The position numbers and the translations under genes are program-made. A stretch of 10,967 nucleotides of DNA from Alphaproteobacteria bacterium MarineAlpha10_Bin3 (GTDB lineage: Bacteria > Pseudomonadota > Alphaproteobacteria > UBA8366 > GCA-2717185): assembly GCA_002937525.1 (NCBI GenBank), contig PTKA01000010.1:1-10967 (forward strand). The letters are read 5' to 3'. Numbering within the stretch: position 1 is the stretch's first letter; every line of letters starts with the position of its first letter. Of this stretch, positions 6,404 to 10,967 are shown one piece after another. Below the pieces are notes generated by a model. The model saw only the letters and a program-made list of their open reading frames with translations. It was not told where the DNA came from and did no database searches.

Positions 6404-7288
6404 TCACGAATTCGCAAAGAATTTCATGAACCAGTCAAAGGTGTCGTCCGGCGCCTCTTCCTGGACATAGTGGCCGCAATCGATCGGGCCGCCCGTCGCA
6501 TTGGGGCACCATTCCCGCCAGATCGACAGCACGTCGCCGTACAGCCGGCCAGTATGGCTCTTGGTGCCCCACACGACGAGTACCGGCATGTCACAGGTCA
6601 CGCCTTTCTCCTTGTCCTCAATGTCCATTGCCAGATCCGAAGTGGGACAGGCGCGGTAGTCCTCGCACGATCCGTGGATGGTCTTTGGCGTGAAGCAGCG
6701 CACATATTCGTCGAACGCCGCCCCTTCGCAATGGGCAAGTCCGATCCCCGGCTTGGAGAGCTTCTTTTCCATATACCAGCGCGGATCGACCGCACCCATC
6801 ATCTGTTCGGGAAACGGTGCTGGCTGGGCCATGAACGACCAGTGCCAGGAATTCAACGCCCATTGTTTCGACACATTATTCCAGATGTGCCAGTTCGGCA
6901 GAATATCGACAAAGGCGGCCTTCAGCACCCGGTCGCGATGATCGATCGCCATGCGATGCGCGGTGCGCGCGCCCCGGTCATGCCCCGCGACCATGAATTG
7001 CGTATAGCCCAGCGCGGCCATGATTTCGACCTGGTCCTGGGCCATGGCGCGGAAGGTATAGGGGGTGTGCTCGGCATCCGTTTCGGGGGCGGAGCTGTCG
7101 CCGTAACCGCCAAGGTCGCTCGCCACGACATGAAAGTGGCGGGCCAGCCGGTTGGCGATCTTGTGCCAGGCGACATGGGTCAACGGGTTGCCATGCAGCA
7201 ACAGCAGCGGCGGCCCCTTGCCGCCGTGACGCAGATGAATGCGCGCGCCGCTGGTTTCGATATCCCGGGTCTCGAAGCCTTCGAACAT
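6404..7288 (-). CDS. Haloacetate dehalogenase (fluoroacetate dehalogenase-type alpha/beta hydrolase)
   Basis: A 294-residue alpha/beta hydrolase that would hydrolyse haloacetates to glycolate plus halide (EC 3.8.1.3 family). The set of residues known from the fluoroacetate dehalogenase of Rhodopseudomonas palustris (D110, R111, R114, D134, H155, W156, Y219, H280) has counterparts at nearly constant offset: nucleophile D104 and R105/R108 in GHDRGARTAHR, D128 in FVDILP, H149-W150 in SWHW, probable Y211, and H273 in DCGHYVQEEAP. HGNP (32-35) supplies the oxyanion-hole region. H149, W150 and the tyrosine form the halide pocket in that enzyme, so defluorination is possible but unproven. Epoxide hydrolases of the same fold lack the DRGAR arginines. 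I start at ATG 7288, with AGGGAAGA 5 nt upstream; the frame stays open to 7699 but that part lies over the divergent gene and has no family similarity. No signal peptide, so cytoplasmic. Confidence 0.88.
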   Translation of the reverse strand: MFEGFETRDIETSGARIHLRHGGKGPPLLLLHGNPLTHVAWHKIANRLARHFHVVASDLGGYGDSSAPETDAEHTPYTFRAMAQDQVEIMAALGYTQFMVAGHDRGARTAHRMAIDHRDRVLKAAFVDILPNWHIWNNVSKQWALNSWHWSFMAQPAPFPEQMMGAVDPRWYMEKKLSKPGIGLAHCEGAAFDEYVRCFTPKTIHGSCEDYRACPTSDLAMDIEDKEKGVTCDMPVLVVWGTKSHTGRLYGDVLSIWREWCPNATGGPIDCGHYVQEEAPDDTFDWFMKFFANS

Positions 7289-7316
7289 GGTCGTCTTCCC
7301 TGCTGGCCGCCGCGTG

Positions 7317-7322
7317 TATAAT
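7317..7322 (+). promoter_or_regulatory. TATAAT -10-like box before the LLM gene
   Basis: A perfect TATAAT (preceded by TG at 7315-7316 after a G) stands 64 nt before the ATG of the LLM oxidoreductase, in a GC-rich spacer where it stands out. No good -35 is present at 16-18 nt upstream. The complementary strand offers TATTAT (7323-7318), so it could also serve the divergent dehalogenase gene. The inverted repeat begins 2 nt downstream, over the expected transcription start. Confidence 0.4.
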
Positions 7323-7323
7323 A

Positions 7324-7360
7324 GCAATCCGGGCCGTTTGTCGCGAATGGCCCGGATTGC
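7324..7360. promoter_or_regulatory. Perfect 12-bp inverted repeat in the divergent spacer (candidate operator)
   Basis: GCAATCCGGGCC (7324-7335) and GGCCCGGATTGC (7349-7360) are exact reverse complements separated by 13 nt. The element sits in the 97-bp spacer between the dehalogenase (leftward) and LLM oxidoreductase (rightward) starts, directly after a TATAAT and before the AGGAG at 7371-7375. The centre-to-centre distance of the arms is 25 bp. Its placement suits a repressor or activator site controlling both genes. As RNA it would form a strong hairpin in the leader of the LLM gene. It is not followed by a T-run, so it is not a typical terminator. Confidence 0.55.
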
Positions 7361-7385
7361 CCTTACTTTCAGGAGCGTTTCGTTC

Positions 7386-8207
7386 ATGCAGATTGGCATT
7401 TCGCTGCCGGTGCGGGAACTGGCCAATGACATCGCCGCCATCAAGGATTTCGCCCAGGCGGCCGAAGACCTGGGATTGACCCATTTGCGCGTGCCTGAAC
7501 AGGTATTCCGGCCCGGCGGCGGCCCGCTGCACGAACCGATGACGATGATGGCGTTGATCGCCGGCGTGACCGCAACGATCGAACTGGTGCCTTCGGTGAT
7601 CATGTTGCCGGCGCGCCAGACGGTGCTGGTCGCCAAGCAGGCCGCGACCTTGGATGTCCTGTCGGGCGGCCGGCTCCGGCTCGGCGTCGGCGTCGGCAAA
7701 AACCAGGCCGAATATGCTGCGCTTGGGGCCGATTTTCACAATCGCGGCGCGCGCTGCGCCGAACAGATCGCGTTGCTTCGCCTGCTGTGGACCCAGGAGA
7801 GTGTCGAATTCGAGGGCAAGTGGGACCGGATTTCGGGCGGCGGCATCGACCCGTTGCCGGTTCAGCGGCCGATCCCGATCTGGATCGGGGCCAGCGGTGT
7901 GCCGCAAGCGCATATCCGCCGCCGCATCGGACGGTTGGCCGATGGCTGGTTTAATCTGGGCACGCCGGAAGACTTCCCCGCATTGCGCGACGATATCAAC
8001 CGCCATGCGCAAGCCGCTGGCCGCGACAGCCTGGGGACCGAAGCCGGCGTCGCGGTGGTTGGCCCGCGTGAACATGAATGGCAAGCCCGCGTGGTGCGAT
8101 GGCGCGAAATCGGCCTCAGCCATCTGTGCCTGCGCACGCTGGGCGGCGGGCTTGGCGTGCATGAACATATCGAACGGATGCGTCTGGCCGTCGCCGAACT
8201 GCCATGA
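7386..8207 (+). CDS. LLM-class flavin/F420-dependent oxidoreductase
   Basis: A 273-residue luciferase-like (TIM-barrel) oxidoreductase close to the F420-dependent TIGR03619-type subgroup. Seen: MQIGISLPVRE at the N-terminus, AAEDLGLTHLRVPEQV (25-40), then QTVLVAKQAATLDVLSGGRLRLGVGVGKN (78-106), the most typical stretch of the family, ALGADFHNRGARCAEQIALLRLLW (112-135) and RPIPIWIGASG (161-171). Such enzymes carry out hydride transfer or monooxygenation on varied small molecules with FMN or F420. The cofactor is not decidable from sequence, and F420 biosynthesis is not seen here. AGGAG at 7371-7375 lies 10 nt before the ATG at 7386. The frame is open from 7239, but the extra part covers the promoter region and the neighbour's start. 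It is divergent from the dehalogenase across a 97-bp spacer and converges with hyuB, suggesting a shared catabolic role (inferred). Confidence 0.88.
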   Translation: MQIGISLPVRELANDIAAIKDFAQAAEDLGLTHLRVPEQVFRPGGGPLHEPMTMMALIAGVTATIELVPSVIMLPARQTVLVAKQAATLDVLSGGRLRLGVGVGKNQAEYAALGADFHNRGARCAEQIALLRLLWTQESVEFEGKWDRISGGGIDPLPVQRPIPIWIGASGVPQAHIRRRIGRLADGWFNLGTPEDFPALRDDINRHAQAAGRDSLGTEAGVAVVGPREHEWQARVVRWREIGLSHLCLRTLGGGLGVHEHIERMRLAVAELP

Positions 8208-8253
8208 TCTTGTTCGGCGGGCGACACAATAGCTGCGTCGTCAAACCTGCGGA

Positions 8254-9900
8254 TCATTTTTCGGCCGGCACATCCAGTCCGTAGACCTCGCGCGCGGTAT
8301 CGCTGGATATGCGGTCCTCGCGTAAATCGCGGCGCACAAGATCGGGTTCGCGCTCATCCGGCGGGCCGTAGCCGCCGGCGCCCGGCGTGACGATGGCAAT
8401 CGATTGGCCCGGCGCCAATACGCCGGTGCTTCTTTCCAGGGCGGCGACGCCGGCCTCGTATTCGACCCGGTGGCGGCCGCCGTCATGTCCGCCGAACAGA
8501 CCCCAGGGTGCTGTTTCGATCCGCGTGCCACGCACCGTGACCCGGCATTCATGGTCGAGGACACGAACCTGGCGGCGCATTCCCATGCCGCCGCGCCACG
8601 TGCCGCAACCGCCGGAATCGCGGACCAGCTCGTAGCGTTCGATCCGCAGCGGGTATTCCGGCTCCAGCCCTTCGACCGGCAGGTTGCTGGTATTGGTGAT
8701 ATGGACCTGGACGCCGTCCAGCCCGTCCTTGGTCGCGCGTGCGCCGAATCCGCCGCCAAGCGTTTCCAGATAGACGTAGAATTCACCGTTGCGCGGATTT
8801 ACGCCGGTGAAGGTCGCCGAGATTACCGCCCCGTTGCAGGCCGCGATGATGCGCTCCGGCACCGCCTGCGCCAGCGCGCCATGCACCAGATCGACAACCC
8901 GCTGACAGGTGTTGGTGCGGCCATTGACGGCGGCCGGCGACACCGAACTGAGGATCGATCCCGGTGTTGCAATGACCGTGATCGGCCGGAACAGGCCGGC
9001 ATTGGGCGGCGCGTCCGGGTCGGTGACGGTCTTTACCGCGTAATAGACCGTCGCCAGCAGCGCCGTTTCAACCATATTGAGCCCGGCGCGGACCTGGGGC
9101 GGATTGCCGGTAAAGTCGAGATGGATTTCGTCGCCCTCGACCTCGATACTGACATGGAAGGTCAGGGTCTCGCCGATCTCGCTGCATTCGAATTGGTCCT
9201 CGAAGCGATATACGCCGTCCGGAATAGTGGCGATACCGGCGCGCATGCGCCGTTCCGCGTAATCGAGCAATTCGTCGAACACCTGGTTCAGTAGTTCCAT
9301 GCCGTAGCGCGCGCACAACGCCTGAAAGCGCTGTACGCCAAACCGGTTGGCGGCGATCTGGGCGCGGATATCGGCGCGCCGTTCGCGCGGCACCTGGCAA
9401 TTCAGCAGGATCAGATCAAGCACGTCCTGCTGGGTTTCGCCGCCACGCTGCAACCGGATCGGGGGAATGCGCAGCCCTTCCTGGAAGATATGCGCGTGGC
9501 CCCGGTCGACAAAGTCGGCGTGATGGGCAAGGTTGGTCGCCCAGCCGACCAGCGCCCCTTCGTGGAAGATCGGCGCGGCCAGCACGAAATCGGGCAAATG
9601 CGTGCCGCCGCCGGTATAGGCGTCATTGCCGATAAACATATCGCCTTCGGCGATATCGCGGACATCGTGCCGTTCCACGATGGCTTCGACCACGCCCATC
9701 AGCGACCCCAGGTGGATCGGGATATGTTCGGCCTGATAGAGCGTGCGGCCGCGCGCATCGAAGATGACGGTCGAGCAGTCGCGCCGTTCCTTGATGTTGG
9801 TCGAATAGGCCGCGCGAACCAGTGTTTCGCCCATCTCGTCGGCAATCGAGGCGATGGCGGCGCCGATCACCTCCACGGTAATGGGATCGATGGTCATCAT
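8254..9900 (-). CDS. hyuB: Hydantoinase B / oxoprolinase family protein
   Basis: A 548-residue full-length HyuB-type subunit. With HyuA it forms an ATP-dependent amide-ring opening enzyme (N-methylhydantoinase, 5-oxoprolinase) or a related carboxylase. Family marks: DPITVEVIGAAIASIADEMG (5-24), STNIKERRDCSTVIFDARGR (33-52), HIPIHLGSLMGVVEAIV (59-75), GDMFIGNDAYTGGGTHLPD (86-104), NLAHHAD (123-129), EGLRIPPIRL (141-150), and the C-terminal GGGFGARATKDGLDG and GAGGYGPPDERE. The loop after HHAD is short and reads FVDRGHAHIFQEG instead of the common GG..PGS segment, which probably marks a subgroup. The start ATG 9900 overlaps the hyuA stop in ATGATG (ATGA if M1 is used), with AAGGA 5 nt upstream, so translation is coupled. 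The true substrate cannot be told; these pairs are often over-annotated as hydantoinases. Confidence 0.93.
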   Translation of the reverse strand: MMTIDPITVEVIGAAIASIADEMGETLVRAAYSTNIKERRDCSTVIFDARGRTLYQAEHIPIHLGSLMGVVEAIVERHDVRDIAEGDMFIGNDAYTGGGTHLPDFVLAAPIFHEGALVGWATNLAHHADFVDRGHAHIFQEGLRIPPIRLQRGGETQQDVLDLILLNCQVPRERRADIRAQIAANRFGVQRFQALCARYGMELLNQVFDELLDYAERRMRAGIATIPDGVYRFEDQFECSEIGETLTFHVSIEVEGDEIHLDFTGNPPQVRAGLNMVETALLATVYYAVKTVTDPDAPPNAGLFRPITVIATPGSILSSVSPAAVNGRTNTCQRVVDLVHGALAQAVPERIIAACNGAVISATFTGVNPRNGEFYVYLETLGGGFGARATKDGLDGVQVHITNTSNLPVEGLEPEYPLRIERYELVRDSGGCGTWRGGMGMRRQVRVLDHECRVTVRGTRIETAPWGLFGGHDGGRHRVEYEAGVAALERSTGVLAPGQSIAIVTPGAGGYGPPDEREPDLVRRDLREDRISSDTAREVYGLDVPAEK

Positions 9901-10967
9901 CCCGTTCCTTCTTCGATGACAAGGTTGAGATACGGATCGACCGTGGCCGATTGGCCGGGCAGGATAAACGTCGTTGAATCCATTTGCTCGATCACTGCCG
10001 GCCCGTCGATCCGGTACCCGGTGCGCAGGCGGTCCCGGTCATAGATCCGCGTTTCGACAAACCCACCTGTCTCCATCATATAAATTTTGCGCGACGTCAG
10101 GGCGGCCGCCGACGGGTCCGTCCCAAAATCCTCGCTTGGCGTAAATTGCGGTTTTTCGGTCACGCCAAGGGCTTCGATGCGGCAGGTAACGATTTCGATG
10201 GTTTCGTCCGGCGCGGTGTAATCGTACAGGCGGCGGTAAGCACGGTCGAAATTTTCAACAAGCGCATCCAGCAGCGCCGACTTGTCCGTCAGATCCGGCA
10301 TCGGCGCGTTCAATTCGTAATTCTGGCCGGCATAGCGCATATCGGCCGAGGCCACGAGCCGGCGCCGTTCGGCTGGCACGCCTTCGGCTTCGAACCAGTC
10401 TTCGGCCGCGGCGCGCAAGCCCGCAAACGCGTCCTTCAGCGCATCGATATTCGAGGCCTCCAGCGGCATCCGCCTTGTCACCGAAAAATCACGGCGAAGG
10501 TCGGTCAGCAACAGGCCCAGCGCACAAAGGATGCCCGGATTGCGCGGCACCAGGATGCGCCGCATGCCCAGTTCGCGCGCCAGCCGCCCGGCATGGACCG
10601 GACCGCCGCCGCCGAACGGCATCAGGCAGTAAGCGCGCGGATCGTGCCCGCGCTGGACCGAGACCAGGCGAATGGCCCGCGCCATGTTGGCCGTGACCAC
10701 GCGGATTATGCCCGCCGCGGTCTCCAGCATCGACAATCCGAGCCGCCCGCCCAGCGCCTCTATCGCGCCGACCGCCGAATCGCGGTCGATCGGCATCCGG
10801 CCGCCCAGCAATTCGGTTGGATTGAGGATCTGCATCGCGACATTGGCGTCGGTCACGGTCGGCTCGTCGCCGCCAAGCCCGTAGCAGATCGGCCCCGGCG
10901 CCGCACCGGCACTACGCGGCCCAACACGCAAAAAGTCGCCTCCGTCTATCCAGGCGATGGAACCGCC
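9897..10967 (-). CDS. hyuA: Hydantoinase A / oxoprolinase family protein, C-terminal part
   Basis: The C-terminal 356 residues of a HyuA-type subunit (usually about 650-700 residues); the gene enters from beyond the right edge of the window and the frame is open to base 10967. Family marks: GGSIAWIDGGDFLRVGPRSA (split over the first codons), GAAPGPICYGLGGDEPTVTD, the RGHDPRAYCLMPFGGGGPVH segment, and RILVPRNPGILCALGLLLTD, then the beta-rich C-terminal domain ending DGPAVIEQMDSTTFILPGQS and NLVIEEGTG. The subunit contains an actin-like ATPase fold that phosphorylates the substrate before the B subunit opens it. No internal stop or frameshift is seen in this part. It precedes hyuB and shares bases with its start codon, so the two are one operon. 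An apparent start at 10931 (TTG) is internal. Confidence 0.94.
   Translation of the reverse strand, partial: GGSIAWIDGGDFLRVGPRSAGAAPGPICYGLGGDEPTVTDANVAMQILNPTELLGGRMPIDRDSAVGAIEALGGRLGLSMLETAAGIIRVVTANMARAIRLVSVQRGHDPRAYCLMPFGGGGPVHAGRLARELGMRRILVPRNPGILCALGLLLTDLRRDFSVTRRMPLEASNIDALKDAFAGLRAAAEDWFEAEGVPAERRRLVASADMRYAGQNYELNAPMPDLTDKSALLDALVENFDRAYRRLYDYTAPDETIEIVTCRIEALGVTEKPQFTPSEDFGTDPSAAALTSRKIYMMETGGFVETRIYDRDRLRTGYRIDGPAVIEQMDSTTFILPGQSATVDPYLNLVIEEGTG

Noticed and set aside
7289..7699. N-terminal extension of the dehalogenase frame up to 7699 (431-residue version)
   Set aside because: It covers the divergent promoter and the start of the LLM gene, lacks family similarity, and the ATG at 7288 has a clear ribosome binding site.
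6978..8168. 396-residue open frame on the minus strand across the dehalogenase and LLM genes
   Set aside because: It is a GC-rich shadow of two well-supported genes, with low-complexity Arg/Ala/Gln composition and no motif.
8404..9294. 296-residue plus-strand frame opposite hyuB
   Set aside because: It is a shadow of a full-length HyuB gene and has no ribosome binding site or known motif.

Overview
The window looks like a piece of a GC-rich proteobacterial chromosome, most likely an alphaproteobacterium (Rhodospirillales-like is my guess). Reasons: the short, Ser-189-type phosphatidylserine decarboxylase translationally coupled to pssA, the GC-rich codon use, and the mix of c-type cytochromes with accessory catabolic genes. 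The placement is inferred from gene families; no database was searched.

Layout. (1) 1-833, minus strand: a stand-alone CheY-like receiver (60-431), preceded by a frameshifted remnant of a sensor kinase/receiver gene (546-833). An AT-rich spacer follows (834-968). (2) 969-2527, minus: psd and pssA, the two enzymes of phosphatidylethanolamine synthesis, joined by a TGATG overlap. Note that here psd is transcribed first, although PssA acts first. (3) 2717-3094, plus: a 125-aa protein I do not recognise, divergent from psd. It overlaps tail-to-tail by 21 nt with (4) a membrane-anchored Ig-like/LysM protein (3074-4282, minus, TTG start). (5) 4401-5546, minus: a two-gene unit of a small exported cytochrome-c'-like fragment without a heme motif and a diheme cytochrome c. 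(6) 5761-6345, plus: a LOG-family nucleotide phosphoribohydrolase, with two competing short inverted repeats just before its ribosome binding site. (7) 6404-7288, minus: a haloacetate (fluoroacetate-type) dehalogenase with the whole catalytic set present. It is divergent from (8) an LLM-class flavin/F420 oxidoreductase (7386-8207, plus), and their 97-bp spacer holds a perfect 12-bp inverted repeat next to a TATAAT. (9) 8254-10967, minus: a hyuA-hyuB pair (hydantoinase/oxoprolinase family), with hyuA cut by the window edge.

The left half is mainly housekeeping (membrane lipid, envelope, nucleotide salvage) with a cytochrome pair between. The right half from about 6400 is accessory catabolism: a dehalogenase, an LLM oxidoreductase and an ATP-dependent amidohydrolase-type pair. 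Nothing here is a clear new defence, mobile or RNA system. No tRNA, rRNA, CRISPR, transposase or phage gene is visible. The most useful leads are the divergent dehalogenase/LLM control region, the heme-less cytochrome-c'-like exported peptide, the decayed sensor kinase beside an intact receiver, and the unrecognised 125-aa protein.
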